A stretch of 31,931 nucleotides of DNA from Bacillota bacterium (GCA_023459915.1 JAEWSN010000124.1:1-31931); one strand, 5' to 3'; positions 16,077 through 24,559 are shown, counted from the first letter of the stretch. The notes: generated by a model from the sequence alone, not told the origin. A program made the numbers and translations.

Positions 16077-16851
16077 TCGGTGATTCCTCCATCAACAGGC
16101 TGTGGTCCCGATACACAAGATCCGCGCGTCGCTGCCACCCGATGGCTTCCCAGAAGGGATTTCCGTCGTCGTTGTGTCCGAACACAACGATGCCCGCCTT
16201 TCGAATGCCCTCGCGCCGCAGCATGTCCACCGCCGATTCAACCAGCGCGCGCCCGATGCCCTGTCTTCTGAAATCAGCAGACACCGCCAGATGATACAAA
16301 TACCCGCGCCGGCCATCATGTCCCGCAAGAACGCTGCCCACCAGCCGATCCCCCGTCTCCGCAACAAAACACGTCGCGGGGTTCCGCTGCAGATATCGGG
16401 ACAGGCCTTCCTCCGAATCGTCGGGGTATCGCAGACCAACACCCGGCGTCTGTTTCCAAAGCCGCTCGAGCGCGGGCCAATCGGTTGCGGCCATCGGCCG
16501 AATCACATATTCGGTCTGCCCCGACGCAACGGCCTCCCCGGTCCCCGATGCTGTTTGCATCAGGCCGGAAGCCTCCGTGTCGGCCGTCTCGCCCCTTGTC
16601 ACATCCGCCACAAGCGCGCGTGCCGCCTCCAGCTTCCCACCGGGAACATACAATTCCGTACCGTACAGGGAGGTTCCCATGACCATGTGCAACAGCTGAC
16701 CGGTTTCCGGATAGCGCCGCAGCACCGGGATGCCCGCGTTTTCGAGCATCGCCTCAATCATCCCCGCCTCCAGGCCGTCCCGGATGCTCATCAGCAAAAC
16801 CGGTTCTCCTTGTGCTTCCCTGTCCGGAGAAGGTTGTTCTTCATGATTCAT
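16060..16851 (-). CDS. DUF2007-GNAT acetyltransferase fusion
   Basis: Protein of 263 residues with two parts. Residues about 17-85 look like a DUF2007 putative signal-transducing domain (GLEAGMIEAMLENAGIPVLRR, then YGTELYVPGGKLEAARALV). A linker (86-112) joins it to a GNAT acyl-CoA N-acyltransferase domain (about 114-250) with the acetyl-CoA-binding motif RRQGIGRAL (195-203) and the YLYHLAVSADF strand before it. It probably acetylates a small molecule or protein N-terminus; the substrate is unknown. The start MNHEEQ is chosen because GGAGG lies 7 bases upstream; an ATG two codons earlier is too close. It follows the second ABC gene by 26 bp and overlaps the Nudix gene. Confidence 0.88.
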   Translation of the reverse strand: MNHEEQPSPDREAQGEPVLLMSIRDGLEAGMIEAMLENAGIPVLRRYPETGQLLHMVMGTSLYGTELYVPGGKLEAARALVADVTRGETADTEASGLMQTASGTGEAVASGQTEYVIRPMAATDWPALERLWKQTPGVGLRYPDDSEEGLSRYLQRNPATCFVAETGDRLVGSVLAGHDGRRGYLYHLAVSADFRRQGIGRALVESAVDMLRREGIRKAGIVVFGHNDDGNPFWEAIGWQRRADLVYRDHSLLMEESPNDEDG

Positions 16852-16877
16852 TTGCATTCCTCCGCACGAGCCGGCAG

Positions 16878-18725
16878 TTATCCGGACAGGCTTGTCCGGC
16901 ATTGCCAGCCACCATGTACCAAGGGTATACCACTCCCGGAAGAATCACAATCAGCCTGTACGCCGACAAGCCTTGCATAATGCCCATTGCGGGCCATCAG
17001 CTGATCGTGCGTGCCACGCTCCACGATCCGCCCCTTGTCCATCACAAGGATGCGATCCGCGTGCCGGACCGTCGACAGCCGGTGCGCCACCACGAAGGTT
17101 GTCCGGCCTGCCTTCAGGCGTTCGAGCGCCTCCTGCACCAGTTGTTCGGATTGGCTGTCCAGCGCGGCGGTGGCCTCATCAAGCAACAGGATGGGCGCGT
17201 CCTTCAGAATGGCACGCGCAATGGCGATGCGTTGCCGCTGTCCGCCCGAGAGTTGATCCCCACGCTCGCCCACGGGCGTGTCGTATCCCTGCGGCAATTC
17301 CCGGATGAACACGTCGGCCTGTGCCGCGCGGGCTGCGGCGACCACGTCGTCGTCCGAAGCGCCGGGACGGCCACAGAGAATGTTCTCCCGGATGGTTCCC
17401 TCAAAAAGGTAATTGCCTTGCGGCACGTACGCGGTCTGCGCGCGCAGGACACCCATCGGCCAGGACGACGATTCCTCGCCCAGCAGCTCGAACCGCCCGT
17501 CCGTGAGTGGATACAACCCCATGAGCAGGCGGATGAGCGTGCTTTTGCCACTGCCGCTGCCGCCGACCAGCGCGACAGTCTCGCCGGGCATGACCACCTC
17601 GCTCACCCCGCGCAGCACCACTTGTTCGGCGTCATAGCCAAAAGAGGCATCCGTCAGCCGCACCACCGGCTTTGCCGTATCCACCGCCGTTTGTGCCATG
17701 CCACCGGGCAAGGCCACGGCAGGCACCGGCTTCCCGTTCAGGGACTCCACCGGGGTTTCCAGCACCTCGAACACCCTGTCCGCACCGGCAAGCGAGCGCT
17801 GCAGCTGGCTGAGGAACTCACCCGTGACCCGAAACATGTGGCTGACCGACCCGGACAGCTGCACAATGGCCAAAAGGACGGGAAAGGAGAACAGACCGGC
17901 GGCGATGCCCACCGCGCCCAGCGCGATCAGGCCGAAGAACTGCATGGCCGAAGCCATCTCTCCCACCGCACGCTGGCCTGTCGCCCAATGGGTTCTGCGC
18001 ATCTGAAGCCGGAACAGCTGTTCCACCGCGTTGCCGAACCGCGCGGCAGCCCACTGCGACAGCCGATACAGGCGAATGACCGAGGCCGACCCGAGGATGT
18101 CCGATGTCTGCTCGGCCATTGTGCCGTTTTGCGCCTGCACGGCCTCGGACACCCGCTTCACCGGCAGGACGAACCGGGCGCTCATCCACAGGGCCACCAG
18201 TCCGATGAACACGGCCACCGCAGCCATCCGCATGTCCAGCGCGAACATGGCGATGGCGCATCCCACCCCGGCCACCACGGTTCTGGTCACCGCCATCAGA
18301 TGCCAGCCGAGCACCTGTTCCGCCGCCTGCATGTCCGCCGTGATCCGGGAGAGGACATCCCCGCTGTGCCTTGTGTCAAACCATGCCGCCGGCAACCGGA
18401 GCAGGCGACCCACCAGGGTCTGGCGCAAGCGTCCGGATGCCCGCAGCCCCGCCTGCCCGAACCATACCTCGCCCACCCAGACTGTCACGCCGAGCAGCAG
18501 GTATCCCCCAAGCATCAGACCGAGCCCACCCAGCAGCATGGGAACACTTTTGTCCGCCATTGCCGCAAACAGCCGGTACATCCCGAACGCAAACACCAGC
18601 TGCATGATGAGATCCTGACAGGAGGCAAGTGCCAGCCCGGCCCAGAAACGGGCGTGATCCTTCTCCAAAAAGGGGATCATTTTTTTGAAGCCGGCAAAGG
18701 ACTGCCGCCATATTTCCCTTTTCAT
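16878..18725 (-). CDS. ABC exporter half, second gene (membrane + ATPase)
   Basis: Half-transporter of 615 residues: six-helix membrane domain (about 1-325) then ATPase domain with Walker A GGSGSGKST, signature LSGGQRQR, Walker B LLLDEATAALD (catalytic E517) and the switch VVAHRLST. It would pair with the product of the preceding gene as a heterodimeric exporter of the lipid/drug type; both ATP sites look intact. The start MKREIW at 18725 has GGAGG 7 bases upstream, and its ATGA would overlap the stop of the first half if one A were removed from an upstream A7 run. As the sequence stands, this frame is continuous with the first half (see the separate entry). Substrate unknown. Confidence 0.88.
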   Translation of the reverse strand: MKREIWRQSFAGFKKMIPFLEKDHARFWAGLALASCQDLIMQLVFAFGMYRLFAAMADKSVPMLLGGLGLMLGGYLLLGVTVWVGEVWFGQAGLRASGRLRQTLVGRLLRLPAAWFDTRHSGDVLSRITADMQAAEQVLGWHLMAVTRTVVAGVGCAIAMFALDMRMAAVAVFIGLVALWMSARFVLPVKRVSEAVQAQNGTMAEQTSDILGSASVIRLYRLSQWAAARFGNAVEQLFRLQMRRTHWATGQRAVGEMASAMQFFGLIALGAVGIAAGLFSFPVLLAIVQLSGSVSHMFRVTGEFLSQLQRSLAGADRVFEVLETPVESLNGKPVPAVALPGGMAQTAVDTAKPVVRLTDASFGYDAEQVVLRGVSEVVMPGETVALVGGSGSGKSTLIRLLMGLYPLTDGRFELLGEESSSWPMGVLRAQTAYVPQGNYLFEGTIRENILCGRPGASDDDVVAAARAAQADVFIRELPQGYDTPVGERGDQLSGGQRQRIAIARAILKDAPILLLDEATAALDSQSEQLVQEALERLKAGRTTFVVAHRLSTVRHADRILVMDKGRIVERGTHDQLMARNGHYARLVGVQADCDSSGSGIPLVHGGWQCRTSLSG

Positions 18726-20477
18726 GCACATGCCTCCCCACCTGTCTGGGCCTTCACCAGCGCCCAGTATTTTCCTTTTTTTGCCCAACAACTCCTGATG
18801 GGTACCGGTTTCCGCCACCTGACCGCCGTCGAGGACCAGAATCCGATCCGTATGCGCGATGGTGGACAGTCTGTGGGCCACCACAATGGTGGTGCGCCCT
18901 TCCATCAACCGTTCCAGCTCCCGGGCCACGGCCTGCTCCGTCACCGTGTCCAGCGCCGAGGTCGGTTCGTCGAGCAGCAGCAGCGACGCGTTCCGAAGCG
19001 CGCTCCTGGCGATGGCGATGCGCTGGCGTTGTCCCCCGGACAGGCGCGCGCCGCGTTCTCCCGCTTCCGTGCCATACCCCTGCGGCAGGGTTTGAATGAA
19101 CTCATGGATACGTGCCACGCGGGCCGCCTCCCGGACCTGTTCGGGGCGTGTCTGCGCAGGCAAGGACAGGTTGCCGATTTCGATGTTCTCCTCGAGTGTT
19201 CCCGGGAACAGGCAGGTTTCCTGCTGCACCATCGCCAGATGATCGCGCAGGGCATCCAGCGACCATGCCGCCAGGGGATGCCCGCCAAACCTGATTTCCC
19301 CCGCGTCCGGTTCGCACAGCCCCGCAATGAGCTTGAGCAGCGTGCTTTTTCCGCTGCCGCTGCCACCGACGATGGCCACCCGCTCCCCGGGCGCAATGGC
19401 AAGGGAGAACTGCCGGAACACATCCTGACGGACCATTTGTCCGTCCGCCTCCTCACGTTCATACGAGAAATCGAGATTGCGGATGTCCACCAGCGGGCTG
19501 CCGGGATCGATTTCCAGCTGCTCCCCATCCTCCCGTTCGTCGGGCATGGCGAGCAGCTCCTTGAGCCGGCCCGCCGCCCCATTGGCCCTGCGGGTTTCCG
19601 CCATCAGCTGGCCCAGCATCACCAGCGGGTTCATCAAGCCGTTGCACAGGGAGATGAACCCCACCACATCCGCCATCGACATCCGGCCGCGGATGACAAA
19701 CAGCGCGCCAAATCCGCTCATGGCAAGCAACGGCAGCAGCACATTCGTGAAATTGGCCATATCCATGCCCACCCGTGCGCGCACCGCGCGTTCGCCGCTT
19801 TCCACCCATTTCCCCACCGCCTGCCCGTGGCGGCCGGCCAGCCAGGTCTGGAGCCCGAACGCCTTGACCTCCACCTGCCCGGAAACAGCATCCTGGGCGA
19901 TGACGCCGGCGTGTCCCAGCGCGTCATTCTGCGCCTGTGTCCATTGTTGCACGGGCTTTCCCAACCGGGAGACCAGCAGCATGATGACAGGCACCACGGA
20001 AAAGGAGAGCAGCAGCAGCTCCCAGCTCATGAAAATGGCGGAAACGAAGGCCAGCAGGAACCAGGCGCCATTGTAGGCGATGCCGGGCAGATGATCCTCA
20101 AAATACTGGGACAACTGGTTCATGTCGTTGCCCATCAGCGCCTGGATGTCGCCGGTGCGACGTTTCTCCAGCTCGGAGGCTCGGACGCGGAGAAGCTTTT
20201 GTGCGGTCCGGATCCGCACGTTTCGCATCACCAGCGACGCGTAGCGGCCCGACACATACCGGCCGGCCGCCGAGACGAGTCCCATGAGAACAAAGAGCAC
20301 CGCGATGCCGGTCAACCAGCCGGCAAGGCGTTCCATGACCGGCGCTTCCACCTCTTGGGTCAGTCCGCGCAGGGCCCACGCGAACCCCACCTGCACGCCT
20401 GCGCCGGCAACGCTGGCCAGCACCCCGAGCAACAGCCAGCCCAGGCTCCTTTTTTCTGTCCGAATCAAACTGAACAT
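16878..20477 (-). CDS. Uninterrupted 1199-residue frame joining both ABC halves (as sequenced)
   Basis: Read literally, the sequence gives one protein with the order membrane-ATPase-membrane-ATPase, as in eukaryotic full-length transporters. The joining stretch (LLGKKRKILGAGEGPDRWGGMCMKR) is not like a natural linker: its bases, read in another frame, restore the normal end of the first half. I consider two separate genes more probable and list this frame so the reader knows what an automatic caller will report. Confidence 0.5.
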   Translation of the reverse strand: MFSLIRTEKRSLGWLLLGVLASVAGAGVQVGFAWALRGLTQEVEAPVMERLAGWLTGIAVLFVLMGLVSAAGRYVSGRYASLVMRNVRIRTAQKLLRVRASELEKRRTGDIQALMGNDMNQLSQYFEDHLPGIAYNGAWFLLAFVSAIFMSWELLLLSFSVVPVIMLLVSRLGKPVQQWTQAQNDALGHAGVIAQDAVSGQVEVKAFGLQTWLAGRHGQAVGKWVESGERAVRARVGMDMANFTNVLLPLLAMSGFGALFVIRGRMSMADVVGFISLCNGLMNPLVMLGQLMAETRRANGAAGRLKELLAMPDEREDGEQLEIDPGSPLVDIRNLDFSYEREEADGQMVRQDVFRQFSLAIAPGERVAIVGGSGSGKSTLLKLIAGLCEPDAGEIRFGGHPLAAWSLDALRDHLAMVQQETCLFPGTLEENIEIGNLSLPAQTRPEQVREAARVARIHEFIQTLPQGYGTEAGERGARLSGGQRQRIAIARSALRNASLLLLDEPTSALDTVTEQAVARELERLMEGRTTIVVAHRLSTIAHTDRILVLDGGQVAETGTHQELLGKKRKILGAGEGPDRWGGMCMKREIWRQSFAGFKKMIPFLEKDHARFWAGLALASCQDLIMQLVFAFGMYRLFAAMADKSVPMLLGGLGLMLGGYLLLGVTVWVGEVWFGQAGLRASGRLRQTLVGRLLRLPAAWFDTRHSGDVLSRITADMQAAEQVLGWHLMAVTRTVVAGVGCAIAMFALDMRMAAVAVFIGLVALWMSARFVLPVKRVSEAVQAQNGTMAEQTSDILGSASVIRLYRLSQWAAARFGNAVEQLFRLQMRRTHWATGQRAVGEMASAMQFFGLIALGAVGIAAGLFSFPVLLAIVQLSGSVSHMFRVTGEFLSQLQRSLAGADRVFEVLETPVESLNGKPVPAVALPGGMAQTAVDTAKPVVRLTDASFGYDAEQVVLRGVSEVVMPGETVALVGGSGSGKSTLIRLLMGLYPLTDGRFELLGEESSSWPMGVLRAQTAYVPQGNYLFEGTIRENILCGRPGASDDDVVAAARAAQADVFIRELPQGYDTPVGERGDQLSGGQRQRIAIARAILKDAPILLLDEATAALDSQSEQLVQEALERLKAGRTTFVVAHRLSTVRHADRILVMDKGRIVERGTHDQLMARNGHYARLVGVQADCDSSGSGIPLVHGGWQCRTSLSG
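18722..20477 (-). CDS. ABC exporter half, first gene (apparent single-base frameshift near its 3' end)
   Basis: Half-transporter with a six-helix membrane domain (about 1-310) and an ATPase domain: Walker A GGSGSGKST (about 368-376), LSGGQRQR, LLLDEPTSALD (catalytic E504), VVAHRLST. The start MFSLIRTEK has AGGAGG 4 bases upstream. The usual family ending (GKYWALVKAQTGGEACA then stop at 18722-18724) is present, but one frame away: it is reached only if the seven A's at 18776-18782 are read as six. Then the protein is 584 residues, the normal length, and its TGA overlaps the ATG of the second half. Either the run carries an indel or sequencing error, or slippage occurs there. Confidence 0.82.
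18776..18782 (-). other. A7 run: frameshift or slippage site
   Basis: Seven A's on the minus strand (GGC AAA AAA AGG in the fused frame). Removing one A restores ...KKGKYWALV... and a stop 51 bases further on that overlaps the next start as ATGA, with GGAGG correctly placed before it. Confidence 0.8.
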
Positions 20478-20579
20478 AATTCCTCCTGCGGCCATCCGCC
20501 ACCGGTTGTGATGCGGAACGCCTTGCATGCCATTCGGATTTCCATTCCTGTGTTCAATACGGGAAGGCAGGCCCGGTTG

Positions 20580-20641
20580 TCTTTTATTGGCTCCCGAAAA
20601 TGCAGAGCATGTTTTGGTTGCAACACGTCACCAATAAAGGA
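20580..20641. repeat. 62-bp element with terminal inverted repeats, copy 1
   Basis: Conserved left arm (TCTTTTATTGGCTCCCG), variable middle of 20 bases, conserved right arm containing GTTGCAACACGTCACC and ending CCAATAAAGGA. The ends are inverted repeats with one mismatch over 11 bp. It lies in the 312-bp gap between the divergent ABC and helD genes, which holds no gene. Confidence 0.85.
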
Positions 20642-20676
20642 TTCACTTCTCCCTCCGTGGAAGCCCCCACGCGGTG

Positions 20677-20739
20677 TCCTTTATTGGCTCCCGGACAATT
20701 CGTCTTCTTGTGGTGTTGCAACACGTCGCCAATAAAGGA
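20677..20739. repeat. 63-bp element with terminal inverted repeats, copy 2
   Basis: Same arms as copy 1 (left arm 16 of 17 identical, right arm 24 of 25) with an unrelated 21-base middle. The terminal inverted repeats TCCTTTATTGG and CCAATAAAGGA are perfect over 11 bp. TTGCAA (20716-20721) and, 18 bases on, TAGGAT (20740-20745) could serve as a promoter for helD. Confidence 0.88.
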
Positions 20740-20789
20740 TAGGATAGTTAGGCACATTGGACGCAGACACGGGCTTACGGAGGAAATAC

Positions 20790-23075
20790 ATGCAGCAACA
20801 TCCGGACTGGCAGGCGGAAACGGCACATCTCCAGCGCATCCGAACCTTCATCAGGGACTTGCTGGCCCAGAAGGTGCGTGAAGTCAGCACCCTGACCTCC
20901 GAGGAGGCCGACATCAACCGCGACATGTGGGAGGAAGTCGGCAACTTTCGCGATCTCGAGGGCGTTTCCGAGTTCATGCAGTACATTGGCCAGCTGAAGC
21001 AGAACATGGCCATGGCCCGGTTCAACCGCCGGGAGATTGAACGGCTCGACCGGCTGTACCTGTCCCCCTATTTCGCGCGCATCGATTTCGGTGCCGCCGG
21101 CAACGAGCCGGAGCCCTGCTATATCGGCATCACCACCCTGATGGATGACGATACAGCGCGCCTGCTCATCCACGACTGGCGTGCGCCTGTCTCCAGCCTG
21201 TTCTACGACTGGGAGCCCGGTGACGTGACATTCCAGAGTCCCGGCGGAACGGTGCGGGGAAAGATGACCTTGAAGCGGCAGTTCCGCCTTGAGGGCGGCC
21301 GGCTGATCCTGATGTTCGACGCGGGGCTGGCCATCCATGACGAGATTTTGCAAGACTTGCTGGCCGGCGCAACCGGCGGACACATGCGCCAAATCGTGTC
21401 CACCATCCAAAAGGAGCAAAACCGGGCCATCCGCTTCGAGCAAACCCGGGTGCTGGCGGTCCAGGGCGCCGCGGGGAGCGGAAAAACCGCCATTGCCATG
21501 CACCGGGCCGCCTATCTGCTGTACCGGCACCGTCAGGTCATCAAGCCGGAAAACCTGATCATTCTCTCCCCCAACGCGCTGCTGGGGGAGTATATCGCGG
21601 ATGTGCTGCCCGAGCTCGGCGAGGACCGCATCGCGGGGGTTCCGTTTCTCTCCCTGGCGGCAGATGTGCCGGATCTGGCCGGATATCACCTGGAAACCGT
21701 TTCGGAGCTGATGGAGGCACAGCTGTCCCATCCGTCCGCCGCCCGTGCCGACATGTTGGCCCACAAGGCCTCCCCGGCGTATCTGTCCGCGCTGGATGCG
21801 TTCGTGGAATCTCTTTCACGTGCATATCCATTCTTGGACTTGTCTTTTCATGGAGAAACCATTGTTTCCGCGGCGGAGTTGTCCGCACTGTACACGCAGG
21901 ACTTCCAGTCCATGGGCATCGGCCGGCGGCTCGCGCGCATCCGGCTGCGGGTGCTCGAACAAATCAACACACTGGAAAAGACACACACCGCCAGACGGGC
22001 CGCGGCCATGGAGGAAGCGGATGTGTCCGTCAGCCGGAGCGAGGCACGGGCGCTCAGCCGGAATGCGGTGCGTCAGGAATGCCAGCGCCTGCGCGACGAG
22101 CTGGACCACATGACGGTGATGCACCCCGTGCGCCTGTACAGGCACTTTGCCGAGCAGACGCTGCCACCCCGCGAGGCAGCCCATACCTGCCGCAGGCTGG
22201 ACAACCACCTCATCCGCAGTGAGGACCTGGCCCCCCTGCTCTATCTGGCGCTCGCCTGTCATCTGCTCGAGCCGGATACCCGCGTCCGCCATGTGCTGGT
22301 GGATGAGGCCCAGGACTTCACACGTCTGCAATATGCCGTGCTGCGGCTGTTCTACCCGCGCGCCGGGTTTTCCCTGCTGGGTGACGCAAACCAGAACATC
22401 CTGACCGAAAACGCCATCGGCAACCTGGCCGAAGCGGCGGCGGTTCTCGATCCGGACAGCCACGCCTGCCTTTCGCTGAACCGCACCTACCGGTGCACCC
22501 TGCCCATCAGCCGGCTGGCGGACTGCTTCAGGCACGACAATACCCCCATCGACCATTTTGGCCGGCCGGGGCCCCTTCCGGTTCTGATGACCCTGACACA
22601 GGACGGCACACCCGATGCCGCGCTGCTCGACGCGTTGGAGATGCTGGTGGTGCAGACGCTGGCGAACGGCCATCACACCCTCGCCGTGCTGACCCGGACA
22701 CAAGCGGATGCCGGTGCCCTGTACAAGGCGTGGGAGGCACATCCCACCCGTGAGGCACGGCTTCCCGCGTCCATGGTGATGGAAACCGAAGCCCGGGAGC
22801 TGTCGGGATTGCTGTTCCTGCCCGTATGGCTTGCCAAGGGGCTGGAATTCGAGGAAGTGGCGCTTGTCTTCGAGCAGCGGGCGGATTATGCCGCGCCGCG
22901 CGAAAAAGGGCTGCTGTATACGGCCTGCACCCGTGCGCTTCACCGGCTTACATTCCTGTCACAAGACGGTATGCCACAGGTTCTGGAAACCATCCCCGCT
23001 GCGCTGTATGAAACAACCCGGGCTGTGCTCCCGGACGCCCGGGTTGCCGCACCGGAGGAAAGGACAAACAAATGA
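20790..23075 (+). CDS. helD: HelD-type helicase/RNA polymerase recycling factor
   Basis: Superfamily 1 (UvrD-like) ATPase of 761 residues, close to B. subtilis HelD (about 774), which rescues stalled RNA polymerase by prising out nucleic acid. The N-terminal coiled-coil arm (about 1-75, charged helices) is followed by the HelD signature region (PYFARIDF, LLIHDWRAPVSSLFYDWEPGD, MRQIVSTIQKEQNRAIR). Walker A GAAGSGKT is at 226-233, Walker B VLVDEAQD has D505 and E506, then GDANQ, and the C-terminal motif LLYTACTRALHRL. The start MQQHPDW is chosen because GGAGG lies 6 bases upstream. The stop overlaps the next gene as ATGA. In some bacteria HelD-like proteins give rifamycin tolerance; nothing here tests that. 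Confidence 0.93.
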   Translation: MQQHPDWQAETAHLQRIRTFIRDLLAQKVREVSTLTSEEADINRDMWEEVGNFRDLEGVSEFMQYIGQLKQNMAMARFNRREIERLDRLYLSPYFARIDFGAAGNEPEPCYIGITTLMDDDTARLLIHDWRAPVSSLFYDWEPGDVTFQSPGGTVRGKMTLKRQFRLEGGRLILMFDAGLAIHDEILQDLLAGATGGHMRQIVSTIQKEQNRAIRFEQTRVLAVQGAAGSGKTAIAMHRAAYLLYRHRQVIKPENLIILSPNALLGEYIADVLPELGEDRIAGVPFLSLAADVPDLAGYHLETVSELMEAQLSHPSAARADMLAHKASPAYLSALDAFVESLSRAYPFLDLSFHGETIVSAAELSALYTQDFQSMGIGRRLARIRLRVLEQINTLEKTHTARRAAAMEEADVSVSRSEARALSRNAVRQECQRLRDELDHMTVMHPVRLYRHFAEQTLPPREAAHTCRRLDNHLIRSEDLAPLLYLALACHLLEPDTRVRHVLVDEAQDFTRLQYAVLRLFYPRAGFSLLGDANQNILTENAIGNLAEAAAVLDPDSHACLSLNRTYRCTLPISRLADCFRHDNTPIDHFGRPGPLPVLMTLTQDGTPDAALLDALEMLVVQTLANGHHTLAVLTRTQADAGALYKAWEAHPTREARLPASMVMETEARELSGLLFLPVWLAKGLEFEEVALVFEQRADYAAPREKGLLYTACTRALHRLTFLSQDGMPQVLETIPAALYETTRAVLPDARVAAPEERTNK

Positions 23076-24553
23076 AAATCGCATGCTTCACCGTCGCGGC
23101 CATGGACCAGTTCCCCCAGGCCGGCACCGCCCACGCGGGCGGCAACGCGCTCAACCAGGCGGTCCGGTTCCGGCATCTGGGCCACGAAACCCTGTTCGCC
23201 GGCGCCCTCGGCACGGATAAGGCCGGGGATGCCATCGCCGCGCTGTTGTCGGCCGAAGGCGTCGACCTGTCCTGCCTGCACCGGGTCGAGGGGCAAACCG
23301 CCTCGAACCGTCTCGTCAATGACACCGCCGGCGAAAGGCATGGCGTGGCAGGTGCCTGGGAAAACGGGGTTTACGCGGACTTCCGGCTGTCCCGGGCGGA
23401 CTGGGATCATATGGCCGCCTGTGATGTCTGGTGCACGCATGCGGACTGCCCCGACTTCGCGGAGGCCCTTCGCCGCAAACGCGTCGACCAGCGGCTTGCC
23501 GTCGATTTTCTGCATCTGCTGGATCCGGAGCGGCTCGCCGTCTGCGCGGGAGTGGCGGATATCTGCTACATCGGCGGCACGCCGGACATGGCGGGACCGC
23601 TGGCCGAACTCTCAAAGGGCCGCCCCGGCGTGATGGTTCTGACCCTGGGCGCACAGGGAAGCATCGCGTTCTCGGGCGGCCGCCAGTACCACCAGCCTGC
23701 CGTCGAGGTAGAAGGCGTCGTGGATACCACCGGATGCGGCGATGCCTTCCAGGCCGCGTTCACCGCCAGCTGGCTGACGAACGGGGATCTGGAGGCCGCG
23801 TTGCGCGCCGGCGCCGAGAACGGCTGGATTGCCGCGCTGACCCGTGGCGGCGTACCCTGGCACACCCGGCCCGCAGCTGTGGCCTACGGCACGCACAACG
23901 CGGCCAAGGTGGACAACATCCGCCGGAGGATTCAAGGCGTGCCATTGACCATCACCGCACTCCCGGAGCTGGCACAGGACATTCCAGAGGCTGAGGAAAC
24001 CGGCCGGGATCCCCTGCAGAACGCGGAACAGAAAGCCCGTCACTACTGGCGGCAGCTGCGCAGGCCGGTGTTCTCCATCGATTCGGGGTTGTACTTCCAG
24101 CATGTCGAACCGGAGGATCAGCCGGGCGTCCGGATCCGGCGCATGAATGGGCACCGGATGGACGACGCGGAGATGATCGCGCACTACGCCGCGCTGGCCC
24201 GCAAGTACGGCGGCCGGCTCGAGGCATACTACCACAACGCCATCTGCCTGGCGCTCGATGAAACGCGCGTGGTCCGGTACGACGGCGAGGAGCTCAACTC
24301 CGCCCCCTTCCTGCTGGTGGATGTCCCGCACGCGGCGCGCCATCCCGGCTTCCCGCTCGATTCATTGTCGGTCGAGCCGGCATCGGGCGCCTATTTCATC
24401 GACCTGCCGCACCACCCGGACAAATCGGCGTCCCACCAGGTAACAGGATTCACAACGCCAACCCGGGACGGGTTTGCGGCGTTTTTCCGCCGCGTGCTTC
24501 CACTGCTGCGGATCTATGGCGCGTGCTCCCCGGAGGAAAACGGCTCCAGCTGA
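23072..24553 (+). CDS. PfkB-family sugar kinase fused to ITPase (HAM1/RdgB-like)
   Basis: Protein of 493 residues with two enzyme domains. Residues 1 to about 265 are a PfkB/ribokinase-type kinase, most like fructoselysine kinase FrlD: N-terminal GGNALNQAVRFRHLG, and the anion-hole motif DTTGCGD (218-224) with the catalytic base D224. Residues about 270-487 match the HAM1/RdgB non-canonical purine NTP pyrophosphatase: GTHNAAKVDNI (273-283) at the start in place of the usual TxNxxK motif, and IDSGL with D337. The first would phosphorylate a sugar or fructosamine, the second would hydrolyse ITP/XTP-like nucleotides. The start overlaps the helD stop (ATGA), so the two are coupled. The fusion is continuous with no sign of frameshift. 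Substrates not determinable. Confidence 0.87.
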   Translation: MKIACFTVAAMDQFPQAGTAHAGGNALNQAVRFRHLGHETLFAGALGTDKAGDAIAALLSAEGVDLSCLHRVEGQTASNRLVNDTAGERHGVAGAWENGVYADFRLSRADWDHMAACDVWCTHADCPDFAEALRRKRVDQRLAVDFLHLLDPERLAVCAGVADICYIGGTPDMAGPLAELSKGRPGVMVLTLGAQGSIAFSGGRQYHQPAVEVEGVVDTTGCGDAFQAAFTASWLTNGDLEAALRAGAENGWIAALTRGGVPWHTRPAAVAYGTHNAAKVDNIRRRIQGVPLTITALPELAQDIPEAEETGRDPLQNAEQKARHYWRQLRRPVFSIDSGLYFQHVEPEDQPGVRIRRMNGHRMDDAEMIAHYAALARKYGGRLEAYYHNAICLALDETRVVRYDGEELNSAPFLLVDVPHAARHPGFPLDSLSVEPASGAYFIDLPHHPDKSASHQVTGFTTPTRDGFAAFFRRVLPLLRIYGACSPEENGSS

Positions 24554-24559
24554 AAAAAC

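Noticed and set aside
16812..20735. A very long open frame on the plus strand opposite the ABC exporter genes, and similar ones opposite araA, lacZ and the araC-type gene
   Set aside because: They lie exactly antisense to clear genes, are rich in His, Arg, Pro and Gln, show no domain and lack ribosome binding sites. High GC at third positions of the real genes removes stop codons from the opposite strand.
20580..20739. Insertion sequence remnants for the 62-bp elements
   Set aside because: No transposase fragment and no clear target duplication flank either copy, so I call them only inverted-repeat elements.
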